Assembly (NCBI RefSeq): GCF_001426185.1
Contig: NZ_LMRP01000001.1
Location: forward strand, 186,483 to 250,482
Source of the DNA: Rhodococcus sp. Leaf247
GTDB lineage: Bacteria > Actinomycetota > Actinomycetes > Mycobacteriales > Mycobacteriaceae
DNA: 64,000 nucleotides
Reading direction: 5' to 3'
The position numbers were made by a program, and so were the translations under genes. This document shows positions 8,910 to 17,973 of this stretch, piece after piece (the stretch's first letter is position 1; every line of letters starts with the position of its first letter). Below the pieces are notes generated by a model. It saw nothing but the letters and a program-made list of their open reading frames with translations. It was not told where the DNA came from and did no database searches.

Positions 8910-10255
8910 CGACACCCGGTGATCACGCGCCCGGAGGTTCCCTCGAGATCGTTCCCGTCGCGGGGCTGCCCGAGTTCCGTCCCGGCGACGATCTCGTCAC
9001 GGCCCTGACCACGGCGGCTCCGTGGCTGGTGGACGGCGACGTCCTCGTAGTCACCAGCAAGATCCTGTCCAAGGTCGAGGGACGCCTCGTGTCCGCACCG
9101 GTGGACGCCGAGGAACGAGATGCCCTCAGGCGCACGCTGGTCGAGCAGGAGGCCGTCCGTGTCCTGGCACAGCGTGGGCGCACGCTCATCACGGAGAACA
9201 AGCTCGGCATCGTGCAAGCGGCCTCCGGCATCGACGGATCCAACGTAGCCACCTCCGAACTCGCGCTACTGCCCGAGGACCCGGACGCATCGGCGCGCGC
9301 TCTGCGCGACGGGGTCCTGCGCACCCTCGGTGTCCGCGTCGCCGTCGTCGTCACGGACACCATGGGTCGAGCCTGGCGCAACGGGCAGACCGACAACGCC
9401 ATCGGATCCGCCGGCCTGCCCGTGCTGCACAAGTACGCCGGCGGCCGCGACAGCCAGGGCAACGATCTGCTGGTGACCGAGGTCGCTCTCGCCGACGAAC
9501 TCGCCTCTGCCGGTGACCTGGTCAAGGGGAAGCTCGGCTCCGTTCCCGTCGCCGTGGTCCGAGGACTCGACATGGTCGACGACGGGTCGTCGGCACGTGA
9601 CCTGGTCCGCCCCGGCGAGGACGATCTGTTCTGGCTCGGTACCGAGGAGGCGTGGCGTCGCGGTGCGATCGGCGCGGTGTCAGCTCGACGCTCCGTTCGC
9701 GACTTCGGTTCCACACCGGTCGATCCCGTGACCGTCGATGCGGCCGTGACCGATGCGCTCAGCGCGCCCGCACCCCACCACTCGCACCCGATGCGGTACG
9801 TCGCGGTGCGAACGCCCGCGGTGCGCACGGCACTTCTCGACGCGATGGCGGCACGGTGGCGCGAGGATCTCGAGCGGGACGGGAAGAGTGCGGAGTCCGT
9901 CGCGGCTCGGCTGGCCCGGGGCGATCTTCTGCGCGATGCCCCGGAACTACTTCTCGCGTTCGTCGTCCTCGAGGACGCGCACGACTATCCGGATGCCGAG
10001 CGCAGCGCTGCGGAGGCGACGATGTTCACGGTCGCGGCCGGGGCATCGGTCCAGGCCCTGCTGGTCTCGCTCGCCGCCCGCGGCCTCGGAAGTTGCTGGG
10101 TCGGTTCCACGATCTTCGCCGCGGATGTCGTGCGGACGCAGCTGGAACTGCCCGACGAGTGGCAGCCGGCCGGTGCGATCGCCGTCGGCCATCCTCGGAC
10201 GGCGCCGGCTCCGCGCCCCTCCACCACACCCGGCGCCGCGCTCGTGGTGCTGTGA
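8906..10255 (+). CDS. fbiB: FbiB, bifunctional F420:gamma-glutamyl ligase / FMN-dependent reductase
   Basis: Adds the gamma-linked glutamate tail to F420-0 and, through its C-terminal domain, takes part in reduction of dehydro-F420. At 449 residues it has the full actinobacterial fusion: an N-terminal CofE domain ([35 protein letters not shown]) to about residue 245, then a nitroreductase-like FMN domain starting at [14 protein letters not shown] and ending with [12 protein letters not shown]. The GTG start lies inside the fbiA stop region; the 3' end overlaps the Nudix gene by 4 bases (GTGA). Confidence 0.95.
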   Translation: MTTPGDHAPGGSLEIVPVAGLPEFRPGDDLVTALTTAAPWLVDGDVLVVTSKILSKVEGRLVSAPVDAEERDALRRTLVEQEAVRVLAQRGRTLITENKLGIVQAASGIDGSNVATSELALLPEDPDASARALRDGVLRTLGVRVAVVVTDTMGRAWRNGQTDNAIGSAGLPVLHKYAGGRDSQGNDLLVTEVALADELASAGDLVKGKLGSVPVAVVRGLDMVDDGSSARDLVRPGEDDLFWLGTEEAWRRGAIGAVSARRSVRDFGSTPVDPVTVDAAVTDALSAPAPHHSHPMRYVAVRTPAVRTALLDAMAARWREDLERDGKSAESVAARLARGDLLRDAPELLLAFVVLEDAHDYPDAERSAAEATMFTVAAGASVQALLVSLAARGLGSCWVGSTIFAADVVRTQLELPDEWQPAGAIAVGHPRTAPAPRPSTTPGAALVVL

Positions 10256-10827
10256 CCGAGCGAACGAGCGCGCCCGGGACCCTGCACGGGTCCGCCGTGG
10301 ACATCCTCCGCACGTGGGACACCGACGATCCCCACGACGACACCATGCGGCACACCATGCTCGCGTTCCTCGACAGCGCGCCGAAGGGGTGCCTTCGGGA
10401 GAACGTGGCCGGTCACATCACGGCGTCGGCTCTGGTTCTCGATCGGGACGGGTGCCACGTGCTCCTGACACTGCACCCGCGGGTCGGTCGTTGGCTGCAG
10501 CTGGGCGGCCACTGCGAACCCGAGGACGCGACCGTGCGGGACGCCGCGTTGCGGGAAGCGCGGGAAGAGAGCGGCGTCGAGGACCTGATTCTCGAACCCG
10601 AGTTGCTGTCCATCCACACGCACCCGATCACGTGTTCGCTGGGTGTACCCACCCGTCATCTCGACTTGCGGTTCGTGGTCCGCGCTGCGAACGACGCTCA
10701 CATCGTGCGCAGCGCGGAATCGAACGATCTCCGCTGGTGGCCCGTCGACGACCTCCCTGACGGGGAGGAAGGCGCCGAGCGAGAGGTGTTGCGCGAGATG
10801 ATCACTCGCGCCGAACGACGCCGCTAG
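10252..10827 (+). CDS. Nudix hydrolase coupled to the fbiAB operon
   Basis: A 191-residue cytosolic Nudix protein. The Nudix box begins GGHCEPED and ends REAREESGV; there is one extra residue between the glycine and the REAREE helix, a variant common in GHxE-type Nudix proteins. Substrate unknown. The start GTG overlaps the fbiB stop (GTGA), so it is the third gene of the F420 operon and may serve nucleotide turnover linked to F420 assembly, which is inference. In M. tuberculosis this position holds an unrelated gene (Rv3263). Its TAG stop shares a CTAG palindrome with the stop of manC on the other strand. Confidence 0.85.
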   Translation: MTERTSAPGTLHGSAVDILRTWDTDDPHDDTMRHTMLAFLDSAPKGCLRENVAGHITASALVLDRDGCHVLLTLHPRVGRWLQLGGHCEPEDATVRDAALREAREESGVEDLILEPELLSIHTHPITCSLGVPTRHLDLRFVVRAANDAHIVRSAESNDLRWWPVDDLPDGEEGAEREVLREMITRAERRR

Positions 10828-11900
10828 ACGTCGGTCGAGAAGCGGACGCCGCCGTCGGGAAGGGTGACTCCCGGCCACACCCGTGCACCACGCAGCAGTT
10901 CGCAGCGGGCGCCGATGTTCGCGCCGTCGCCGATGACAGCGTCGCGCACCAGTGCCCGCGGTCCGATACGAGCGCCGAAGCCGAGAATCGACCGTTCGAC
11001 GACGGCCCCGGCTTCCACGCGGGCACCGTCGAACAGCACGGCGCCGTCCAAACGTGCCCCGGCACCCACCTCGGCGCCGCGGCCGACCACAGTCCCGCCG
11101 ATCAACAGTGCGCCGGGCGCCACTCCTGCGCCCGGATGCACCAACGACTCACCTCGGGGGCCGTCGAGCGCAGGCGACGGCGCGATGCCGCGGACGAGGT
11201 CGGCGGATCCCTTGACGAAGTCCTCGGGCGTTCCCATGTCACGCCAGTAGGCCGCGTCGACGTGTCCGAACACGCGCTTGTCGTCGGCGAGAAGTGCGGG
11301 GAAGACTTCCCTCTCGACCGAGACGGGCCGGTCGGACGGAATGCCCTCGATGATCTCGCGCGTGAAGACGTAGCAGCCGGCATTGATCTGATCGGTGGGC
11401 GGATCCTGGGTCTTCTCCAGGAACGCGGTGACGCGTCCGTTCTCGTCCGTGGGGACGCAACCGAACGCGCGCGGGTCACCGACCCGGACGAGGTGCAGGG
11501 TCACGTCGGCCTCGGTCGTGCGATGGGTGTCCAGCACGCCGCGAAGATCCGTGCCGCCCAGGACGTCTCCGTTGAAGACCATCACGTTGTCGGCGCGCAG
11601 ACGCGGAAGGACGTTCCGGATACCGCCGCCGGTTCCCATCGGCTCTTCCTCGAACACGTACTCCAGCTCGAGGCCGAGCCCGCTCCCGTCTCCGAAATAC
11701 TCCTCGAAGACCTCGGCCTTGAACGACGTCCCGAGCACGACGTGATCGATTCCCGCCGACTTGATACGCGCCAACAGGTGCGTCAGGAACGGCAGACCTG
11801 CGGTGGGCAGCATGGGCTTGGGTGCGGAGAGAGTCAACGGCCGCAGTCGCGTGCCCTTTCCTCCCACCAGGACAACGGCATCTGTCGCCGAACCGGTCAT
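10824..11900 (-). CDS. manC: Mannose-1-phosphate guanylyltransferase (GDP-mannose pyrophosphorylase)
   Basis: Makes GDP-mannose from mannose-1-phosphate and GTP. The 358-residue protein has the nucleotidyltransferase signature GGKGTRLRPLT at residues 13-23 with Lys28 in APKP, the metal-site segment VFNGDVLGG, and a C-terminal left-handed beta-helix of hexapeptide repeats (from about residue 260: VAPGALLIGG, VVGRGAEVGAGA and following). Equivalent to Rv3264c, which older annotation calls manB. The ATG start at 11900 has GGAAGG upstream. It is downstream of, and probably co-transcribed with, wbbL and rmlD. Confidence 0.9.
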   Translation of the reverse strand: MTGSATDAVVLVGGKGTRLRPLTLSAPKPMLPTAGLPFLTHLLARIKSAGIDHVVLGTSFKAEVFEEYFGDGSGLGLELEYVFEEEPMGTGGGIRNVLPRLRADNVMVFNGDVLGGTDLRGVLDTHRTTEADVTLHLVRVGDPRAFGCVPTDENGRVTAFLEKTQDPPTDQINAGCYVFTREIIEGIPSDRPVSVEREVFPALLADDKRVFGHVDAAYWRDMGTPEDFVKGSADLVRGIAPSPALDGPRGESLVHPGAGVAPGALLIGGTVVGRGAEVGAGARLDGAVLFDGARVEAGAVVERSILGFGARIGPRALVRDAVIGDGANIGARCELLRGARVWPGVTLPDGGVRFSTDV

Positions 11901-11988
11901 CTCGTATGGCCTTCCCTGTTGACACGAACGTGGATCTTCGACCGACACATCTTGGACCGACACCGGGGTGGCGACGGCGGAGAAACGC

Positions 11989-12858
11989 TCAGGCGTCGTC
12001 GCGAGTGCGCAATGCAGCCGCCACGACCACCTTCGAACGCACCGCGAGACCCGCACGGAGTGTCCATCGGAGTGGAGCTTGCCACTTCCGGGGGTGGCGG
12101 TCTGCTTGAAAGCGGTACGCGCTCTCGTGGTGTGCGGGCAACATCGACTCGGGATGGCGCCCCGCCGCGTGACCCTTCGCGTGCGTCACGACGGCGCTGG
12201 GGACGTACACGTTCTGCCATCCGGCCTTGCCCAGCCGATCGCCGAGGTCGACGTCCTCCATGTACATGAAGTACCGCGAGTCGAACCCGTTCACCGAGTC
12301 GTACGCAGCGCGCCGGAGCAGCAGGCACGACCCCGACAGCCATCCGACGGATCGCTCGCTGACTTCCTCGGTGTCCTGCCTGTAGCGCTGCGTCCAGGGA
12401 TTGGCGGGCCAGACGCCGCCGAGCACGGCGTGCAGTGACCCGGACGTCAGATCGGGAACGCGTCGGGCCGACGGATACCGCGAGCCGTCCGGTTCGAGGA
12501 TCAGCGGACCCAGCGACCCTGCGCGGGGCCAGCGCTCCGCAGCGTCGAGGAGCGCGTCGATCGACCCCGGCGAGAACGACACGTCGGGATTGACCACCAT
12601 GACGAACTCGATCGACGGATCGACCTCCGCGACAGCACGATTGGCGGCGCCGCCGTAGCCGATGTTCTCACCGGTGCGGAACAACGTGACGTTGTCGTAC
12701 GCCGACGCAGCGGCCTCGGGCGTGCCGTCGGTGGAACCGTTGTCGGCGAGAATCACCGTCACCGGCCGCGTCGTCGCCGCGGTCAGGGACTCGAGGAACG
12801 TCTGCAGATGCTCACCGGGCGAATAGGTCACCGTCACGACGGCCAGGGGCGCACTCAC
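11989..12858 (-). CDS. wbbL: dTDP-rhamnose:decaprenyl-PP-GlcNAc rhamnosyltransferase WbbL
   Basis: GT2-family inverting enzyme that adds L-rhamnose to GlcNAc-PP-decaprenol, building the disaccharide linker between peptidoglycan and arabinogalactan. It is essential in mycobacteria. The 289-residue protein has the GT-A core with DNGSTDG at residues 39-45, the acceptor/metal segment VVNPDV at 88-93, and GFDSRYFMYMEDVDLGDRL, the usual ED motif of WbbL-type enzymes. GTG 12858 was preferred because GGG lies 8 bases upstream; GTG 12867 would add three residues. It follows rmlD by about 10 bases. Confidence 0.92.
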   Translation of the reverse strand: MSAPLAVVTVTYSPGEHLQTFLESLTAATTRPVTVILADNGSTDGTPEAAASAYDNVTLFRTGENIGYGGAANRAVAEVDPSIEFVMVVNPDVSFSPGSIDALLDAAERWPRAGSLGPLILEPDGSRYPSARRVPDLTSGSLHAVLGGVWPANPWTQRYRQDTEEVSERSVGWLSGSCLLLRRAAYDSVNGFDSRYFMYMEDVDLGDRLGKAGWQNVYVPSAVVTHAKGHAAGRHPESMLPAHHESAYRFQADRHPRKWQAPLRWTLRAGLAVRSKVVVAAALRTRDDA

Positions 12859-12868
12859 GCCGGTCACC

Positions 12869-13753
12869 CTACTGGGCGAGCGACCGAGCCTCGAGCGCGG
12901 CGGACAAACCGTCACGCCACGGACGCAGCGGGGTGAGCCCCGCATCGCTCCACGCCACGGGCGACAACACCGAGTACGCGGGCCTGCGCGCGGGCCGGAC
13001 ATACCGGTCGCTACCGCAGGGACGGATTCTCTCGGGATCTGCTCCCACACCGGTGAACGTCGCACGCGCGAGGTCGAACCACGACGCAGTTCCCGCATTG
13101 GTCGCGTGCAGGATCGGGGGGAGATCCGATCGTCCCGCGGCCTCGAGGAGCGCGTCCGCGAGGTCGGCCGAGTAGGTGGGCGATCCCACCTGGTCGTCGA
13201 CGACGTCGAGCGTGTCGTGCTCACGCTCGAGGCGGAGCATCGTCGCGACGAAGTCGGATCCCGTGCCGGTGTAGACCCACGCCGTCCGGACGACGGTCGC
13301 GGTGGGCAGCGCGGCGAGTACGGCGCGCTCCCCCGCCAGTTTGGTGCGGCCGTAGGCCGTCGTGGGCCCGGTGGCATCGGTCGGTTCGTACGGAGTGGAG
13401 GCCGCGCCGGCGAAGACGTAGTCGGTGGACACGTGGAGGAGTCGGGCTCCGACCTCCGCACAGCGTTCGGCCAGCAGTCGCGGGCCGATCTCGTTGAGCA
13501 GAGCTGCCCGGTCCTCCTCGGATTCGGCAGCATCCACCGCCGTGTGTGCGGCGCAGTTGACGACGACACTTCCCGGTGTCACGGCCGCCGCGATCGACGA
13601 GGGGTCGGTGATGTCGAGCTCGGCCGAGCCGTATCCTCGGACCTCGGCGCCCGCACGACCGACCACGTCGGCTCGGGCAAGGATCTGCCGGCCCAGCTGT
13701 CCCCCGGCCCCCGTGATCACGATTCGGGTGCCCGACTCTGCGTCTCTACTCAC
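12869..13753 (-). CDS. rmlD: dTDP-4-dehydrorhamnose reductase
   Basis: Last step of dTDP-L-rhamnose synthesis, an NAD(P)H-dependent reduction that supplies WbbL encoded just downstream. The 294-residue SDR protein has the Rossmann motif GAGGQLG at residues 15-21, the segment STDYVFAG, and the catalytic YxxxK in TTAYGRTKLAGE. The start is GTG 13753 (VSRDAESGTRIVITGAG); no strong ribosome site is visible. It is divergent from the LCP gene, 69 bases away. Equivalent to Rv3266c. Confidence 0.93.
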   Translation of the reverse strand: MSRDAESGTRIVITGAGGQLGRQILARADVVGRAGAEVRGYGSAELDITDPSSIAAAVTPGSVVVNCAAHTAVDAAESEEDRAALLNEIGPRLLAERCAEVGARLLHVSTDYVFAGAASTPYEPTDATGPTTAYGRTKLAGERAVLAALPTATVVRTAWVYTGTGSDFVATMLRLEREHDTLDVVDDQVGSPTYSADLADALLEAAGRSDLPPILHATNAGTASWFDLARATFTGVGADPERIRPCGSDRYVRPARRPAYSVLSPVAWSDAGLTPLRPWRDGLSAALEARSLAQ

Positions 13754-13822
13754 AGCGATCGAGTGTGGCACGCCGTGTCCGCTTGCGCCGGGCACGGCGA
13801 TGCTGCCGTTAGCCTGTGAAGC

Positions 13823-15538
13823 GTGACGGATTCTGTGACGGGCCCCGGGACACCGCGCGATCCGTACAGCTCCCGGACATCTCGCGGTGCCGAGCGACGA
13901 CCCCGCAGCGCATCCGATTCCCGCAGGAATGCCGATCCCCGCAGGTCCTCCGATCCCCGCAGAACCTCGGATCCCCGCAGGACGTCGGAACCCCGCAGCG
14001 AACGCGGGCGACGCCACGAGCGCGTTCCCACCAGTCATCGACCGACGAAGCCGCCGAGGTCGGGAGCCGCGGCGGCCGGCTCGTCGCGTGCCGGTCGCAT
14101 CGCCGTGGCGTTGTTCTCGGCGGGCGCGCTGCTGGTGACGGGCGTCGCCTGGCAGAGCATCGACTCGCTGCGCAGCAATCTGGCGACGGTGTCGAATCTG
14201 GGTCTGGGCAACGGCGCCGACGGAGCGGTCGACATCCTGCTCGTCGGCACGGACAGCCGCACGGACGCACACGGGAACGCTCTGTCCCAGGGGGAACTGG
14301 ACTCCCTGAGGGCCGGCGACGAGGTGGCGAACAACACCGACACGATCATCCTGATCCGAGTGCCGAACGACGGCTCCTCGGCGTCCGCCATCTCGATTCC
14401 GCGCGACTCCTACGTCGCGGTGCCGGGTATCGGCGACAGCAAGATCAACGCGGCGTACGGCGCCACCAAGGAAGAGAAGCGTCTCGAACTGGTGGAGAGC
14501 GGCGTTCCCGACGCGGAAGCCGACAGCGAGTCGACGCTGGCCGGGCGGAAGGCACTCATCGACTCGGTCGCCGGTCTGACCGGGGTCACCGTCGACCACT
14601 ACGCGGAGGTGGGCCTGCTGGGATTCGTGCTGCTGACCGACGCGGTGGGCGGAGTCGACGTCTGCCTGAACGCTCCGGTGGACGAGCCCCTGTCCGGCGC
14701 TCGGTTCGCGGCCGGTCAGCAGACATTGTCCGGCGCCGACGCGTTGAGCTTCGTCCGCCAGCGGCACGATCTTCCGCGCGGCGATCTCGACAGGATCGTT
14801 CGCCAGCAGGTGTTCATGGCGTCGCTGGTCCGCAAGGTGTTGAGTGCCAGGACGCTGAGCAACCCCGGCACTCTGGGACAACTCGGGTCTGCCGTGCAGC
14901 GGTCGGTCACCATCGACGACGACTGGGATGTCCTGGACTTCGCCACCAAGCTGCAGGACGTTGCCGGCGGCGCGGTGACGTTCGACACGATCCCCGTCGC
15001 GGACATCAACGGTGTCACCGACTACGGCGAGTCCATCGTCGCGGTGAACCCGGTCGAGGTGCAGGCGTGGGTGCGAGGCCTGATCGGCGACGCGGCTCCG
15101 CCCGAGAGCACCACGACCACGCCGAGCATTCCCGACATCGATGCCTCGTCCGTGACGGTCGACGTGGCGAACGACAGCGGTGTCGACGGCTTGGCGTCGT
15201 CGGTGTCGGACACGCTGAGCTCCGAGGGATTCGTCGCCGGACAGGTCGGCAACAACGAGGGCGACAGTGTGACCGAGACAACGGTGTACGCCGGGTCGTC
15301 CGACGGTGACGCCGCGACGGCCGTCGCGGCGCGAGTGGGTGCCGACACCACGGCGACGGACGACTCCCTTCCTGCCGGCACGGTCCGAGTGGTGCTGGCG
15401 TCCGGCTACACGCCGTCGAGTTCCGGTGAGCCGTCTGCCCTGCCGGGTGTGTCCCCGGCAGGGGACACGGCCACTCCGGCACCCGCGGCGGCGAACCCGA
15501 TCGACGCCGGTGCCGCCGGCCCTCAGTGCGTGAACTGA
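13823..15538 (+). CDS. LytR-CpsA-Psr (LCP) family cell-wall ligase
   Basis: Membrane-anchored enzyme expected to transfer arabinogalactan from its lipid carrier onto peptidoglycan, as shown for mycobacterial LCP proteins (Rv3267 occupies this position). At 571 residues it has a long Arg/Ser/Pro-rich cytoplasmic N-terminus with an SDPRR repeat (residues 30-59), a transmembrane helix at about 91-110, the LCP domain from about 136 (VDILLVGTDSRTD, later ISIPRDSYV and FVRQRHDLPRGDLDRI), and a C-terminal LytR_C domain followed by a Pro/Ala tail. GTG start. Confidence 0.92.
   Translation: MTDSVTGPGTPRDPYSSRTSRGAERRPRSASDSRRNADPRRSSDPRRTSDPRRTSEPRSERGRRHERVPTSHRPTKPPRSGAAAAGSSRAGRIAVALFSAGALLVTGVAWQSIDSLRSNLATVSNLGLGNGADGAVDILLVGTDSRTDAHGNALSQGELDSLRAGDEVANNTDTIILIRVPNDGSSASAISIPRDSYVAVPGIGDSKINAAYGATKEEKRLELVESGVPDAEADSESTLAGRKALIDSVAGLTGVTVDHYAEVGLLGFVLLTDAVGGVDVCLNAPVDEPLSGARFAAGQQTLSGADALSFVRQRHDLPRGDLDRIVRQQVFMASLVRKVLSARTLSNPGTLGQLGSAVQRSVTIDDDWDVLDFATKLQDVAGGAVTFDTIPVADINGVTDYGESIVAVNPVEVQAWVRGLIGDAAPPESTTTTPSIPDIDASSVTVDVANDSGVDGLASSVSDTLSSEGFVAGQVGNNEGDSVTETTVYAGSSDGDAATAVAARVGADTTATDDSLPAGTVRVVLASGYTPSSSGEPSALPGVSPAGDTATPAPAAANPIDAGAAGPQCVN
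13910..13999 (+). repeat. Five tandem 18-base units inside the LCP gene
   Basis: Five consecutive 18-base units, each containing a form of GATCCCCGCAG, encode the hexapeptide (A/S/T)-S-D-P-R-R with small variations. They build part of the basic cytoplasmic leader of the LCP protein. Tandem arrays of this size can change copy number by slippage without shifting frame. Confidence 0.85.
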
Positions 15539-15560
15539 CCGAGTCACTAGAGTCGACGGC

Positions 15561-16289
15561 ATGTCTCAGATGCCGTCCCCGGGCCGCGGTGCGACCCTCA
15601 CCGATCACCTGCTCGCGCCGATCCTCGCAGCCGACGCTGCCGGTCCTCGCATCACGTACTACGACGACTCGACCGGGGAACGCATCGAACTGTCGGCCGT
15701 CACCCTGGCGAACTGGGCGGCCAAGACCGCGAACCTTCTCCGCGACGAACTGGGCGTCTCGCCCGGCGACGTTGTCAGCGTCGCCCTACCCGCACACTGG
15801 CAGACCGCATCGGTGCTGCTGGGGGCATGGTGGGCCGGCGCCGACGTCGTCCTGGGATCCGATCCCGACGCGGCCGTCGCGCTCGTGACCGCCTCCGGGG
15901 TGGACGCTGCCGACGCGCGCGAGGTCGCTGCGCTGTCCCTCGATCCCTTCGGTCGGCCGATCGACGGCCTGCCTCTCGGTGTCACCGACTACGCGACGTC
16001 CGTCCGCGTGCACGGTGACCAGTTCGTTCCGGCGGGTTCGGGTCCTGCGCTGCACGGCCGTTCCGTCGAGGACGTCCTCGCGGATGCACACGGCCGGGCA
16101 GGCGCCCGGGGACTCACTGCCGAGGACCGCGTGTTGGCGACGGGCACCTGGGACGACCCCGAGGGTCTGATCGACGGGCTGCTGGCGGTGCTCGCCGCGG
16201 GTGCCTCGTTGGTTCAGGTGACGGCGCTGGACCCGGCCGCGTTGGATCGCCGCGTCGCCACGGAGAAGGTCACGACCGTCGCCGGGTGA
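15561..16289 (+). CDS. TIGR03089-family protein (Rv3268-type)
   Basis: A 242-residue actinobacterial protein that resembles the N-terminal lobe of AMP-binding (acyl-adenylate-forming) enzymes: ITYYDDSTGERIELSAVTLANWAAKTANLL is the usual opening, and VVSVALPAHWQTASVLLGAW matches the family. It stops well before the adenylation motifs, so it cannot be a complete ligase. Function unknown. It follows the LCP gene by 22 bases and is probably co-transcribed with it, as in Mycobacterium. The last 20 bases overlap a gene on the other strand. Confidence 0.8.
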   Translation: MSQMPSPGRGATLTDHLLAPILAADAAGPRITYYDDSTGERIELSAVTLANWAAKTANLLRDELGVSPGDVVSVALPAHWQTASVLLGAWWAGADVVLGSDPDAAVALVTASGVDAADAREVAALSLDPFGRPIDGLPLGVTDYATSVRVHGDQFVPAGSGPALHGRSVEDVLADAHGRAGARGLTAEDRVLATGTWDDPEGLIDGLLAVLAAGASLVQVTALDPAALDRRVATEKVTTVAG

Positions 16290-16641
16290 GGTAGCCGCCG
16301 TCGCCCAGCCCGGCCTCGATCTCGAAGCGATTCGCCGCTCCGGGGTGACGGAACTCCTCGCGCAGATATCGGACGACGAACGACACGCCGTAACGCGCCC
16401 ACTGGTCGGCGTGCACCGACTCGTGAGTCAGCATGGCGCGGCGTCGGCCCGGATCCCGCAACACGGTGCCGGTCAGGAACGCTGCGCCGACGCAGGTTCC
16501 GCCGCGTGCGAAGCCCCACCTCATGCCCTCGCACACCAGGAGGGACGACGGTTCGTCCAGACTGATTCTCGCTCCCCACAGACGCGCCCAACCAAGCGCG
16601 AGCCAGGTGACCGCCGTGACCTGACGACTCCCCCGTGACAC
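16270..16641 (-). CDS. Small HExxH-motif protein, hypothetical
   Basis: A 123-residue protein I cannot assign to a named family. It contains HESVH at residues 73-77 in MLTHESVHADQWARYG, a classical zinc-binding HExxH helix, and further on EIEAGLGDG, where a third ligand could lie. The N-terminal 40 residues are hydrophobic. A minimal zinc-metalloprotease-like fold is possible. The GTG start at 16641 was chosen as the only initiator upstream of the conserved part; no strong ribosome site. It lies 26 bases downstream of crcB and may end the purK-purE-crcB-crcB operon. Confidence 0.6.
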   Translation of the reverse strand: MSRGSRQVTAVTWLALGWARLWGARISLDEPSSLLVCEGMRWGFARGGTCVGAAFLTGTVLRDPGRRRAMLTHESVHADQWARYGVSFVVRYLREEFRHPGAANRFEIEAGLGDGGYLTRRRS

Positions 16642-16667
16642 CGTCCGCACCGACGGTCGAGGAGGCG

Positions 16668-17042
16668 TCACAGCGCCGTCACCGCCATACCCAGCGCGCA
16701 GGCTCCGACGGAGAGCCCCGCTGTGGCGGAGACGGAGACGAGGGCCGCGCGGGTACGGCCGTCCTGCACCAGACGTACCGCGTTGACCATCGCCGTGGAG
16801 AACGTCGTGAAGCCGCCGCAGAAGCCGGTCCCGACGATCGTGGTGAGCGTGTCGGGGGCACCTCGGAACAGGACCAGGCCGGCCAGCACGCCGAGCGCTG
16901 CCGACCCGGACACGTTGATCAGCGGAACGGCGAGGGGGACGCCTCGCCACCGCGTGCCGACCATCGATTCGACGACGACGCGCGTCACGGCTCCCACGGC
17001 GCCCGCGGCCGTGACGGTCAGGAGCAGAGCGAGAGACGTCAT
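16668..17042 (-). CDS. crcB: Fluoride channel CrcB/Fluc, subunit 2
   Basis: Small four-helix membrane channel that exports fluoride. The 124-residue protein has the family marks: PLINVSG (the conserved Asn of the pore) and GTGFCGGFTTFSTAMVN, the phenylalanine-containing filter segment. Its ATG overlaps the stop of the upstream crcB (ATGA), so the two are made in equal amounts. In bacteria with two genes, the products are expected to form a heterodimer. Confidence 0.92.
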   Translation of the reverse strand: MTSLALLLTVTAAGAVGAVTRVVVESMVGTRWRGVPLAVPLINVSGSAALGVLAGLVLFRGAPDTLTTIVGTGFCGGFTTFSTAMVNAVRLVQDGRTRAALVSVSATAGLSVGACALGMAVTAL

Positions 17043-17467
17043 CGCTGCTCCCCTAGTCGAGAGAGTCTGTGGCCCACAATGATTCCGACGAACGCCGCGC
17101 ACACACCGACCGACAGCGAGATCAGCACGTACAACGCGGCCAGTACGGGAGCGTCGGCACGTACGGAGGTCACCGTCTCGAGCGCGAGGGTGGAATACGT
17201 CGTGAAAGCCCCGCAGAAGCCGCTGCCCACCAGCAGCCTGATGCGCCGACGGACACCAGTGTCCGGGCCGGCGCCGATCAACGCCTGCAGGAGCATTCCG
17301 AGCACGACGGCGCCGACGATGTTCACGGTAAAGGTGGCCCAGGGCCATTCGCCGGCGGCCGTGGGCCATCCGCGCTCCACGCCGAATCGCGCCGCGGTTC
17401 CCGCCGCACCGCCGAGGAGGACGAGACCGAGCGCGCCGACATCTCGGTGCACGGGCCGCGTCGTCAC
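17039..17467 (-). CDS. crcB: Fluoride channel CrcB/Fluc, subunit 1
   Basis: Second Fluc subunit, 142 residues and four predicted helices. It has [11 protein letters not shown] near the N-terminus, TFTVNIVG with the pore Asn, and [17 protein letters not shown]. The GTG start at 17467 overlaps the purE stop (GTGA) and its own stop overlaps the next crcB start. This ties fluoride export to the purine biosynthesis operon in translation. No fluoride riboswitch can precede it, because there is no leader between purE and crcB. Confidence 0.92.
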   Translation of the reverse strand: MTTRPVHRDVGALGLVLLGGAAGTAARFGVERGWPTAAGEWPWATFTVNIVGAVVLGMLLQALIGAGPDTGVRRRIRLLVGSGFCGAFTTYSTLALETVTSVRADAPVLAALYVLISLSVGVCAAFVGIIVGHRLSRLGEQR

Positions 17468-17973
17468 TCGAGAAGCGACCGTCGCAGCGCGTCGTCCTTC
17501 TGCAGGACCATCTGCTCGAGTCCTCGCTGGAACTCCGACATACGTTCGCGCAGAACGGGATCGGCCGCTCCCAGAATGCGTACGGCGAGAAGGCCCGCGT
17601 TGCGCGCGCCGCCGATGGACACGGTGGCCACCGGGACACCGGCCGGCATCTGCACGATCGACAGCAGGGAATCCATGCCGTCCAGGTACTTCAGCGGAAC
17701 CGGGACACCGATCACCGGCAGGGGCGTTGCCGATGCCACCATGCCGGGCAGATGTGCGGCCCCGCCGGCGCCGGCGATGATCACCTGGATGCCCCGCCCC
17801 GACGCCTCCCGCGCGTAGTCGAGCATGCGCTGCGGGGTGCGGTGGGCCGAGACGACACCGACCTCGAATCGAACCCCGAACTCGGCGACGGCTTCGGCGG
17901 CCGCCTCCATCACCGGCCAGTCGGAGTCGCTGCCCATGATGATGCCGACGCGAACGGCAGTGCTCTCAGCCAT
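17464..17973 (-). CDS. purE: N5-carboxyaminoimidazole ribonucleotide mutase
   Basis: Class I PurE, which rearranges N5-CAIR to CAIR in de novo purine synthesis. The 169-residue protein shows [10 protein letters not shown] at residues 10-19, the SAHRTPQRM segment with the active-site His, and [12 protein letters not shown]. The ATG at 17973 lies inside the last codons of purK (8-base overlap), so PurK and PurE are coupled. Equivalent to Rv3275c. Confidence 0.95.
   Translation of the reverse strand: MAESTAVRVGIIMGSDSDWPVMEAAAEAVAEFGVRFEVGVVSAHRTPQRMLDYAREASGRGIQVIIAGAGGAAHLPGMVASATPLPVIGVPVPLKYLDGMDSLLSIVQMPAGVPVATVSIGGARNAGLLAVRILGAADPVLRERMSEFQRGLEQMVLQKDDALRRSLLE

Noticed and set aside
12869..15562. 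897-codon frame extending rmlD upstream through the LCP gene
   Set aside because: Only the last 294 codons match RmlD. The rest is antisense to the LCP gene and is low-complexity; the GTG at 13753 is the sensible start.
16668..17467. Fluoride riboswitch for crcB
   Set aside because: There is no leader: crcB overlaps purE and the second crcB overlaps the first, and I saw no matching fold upstream of purK.
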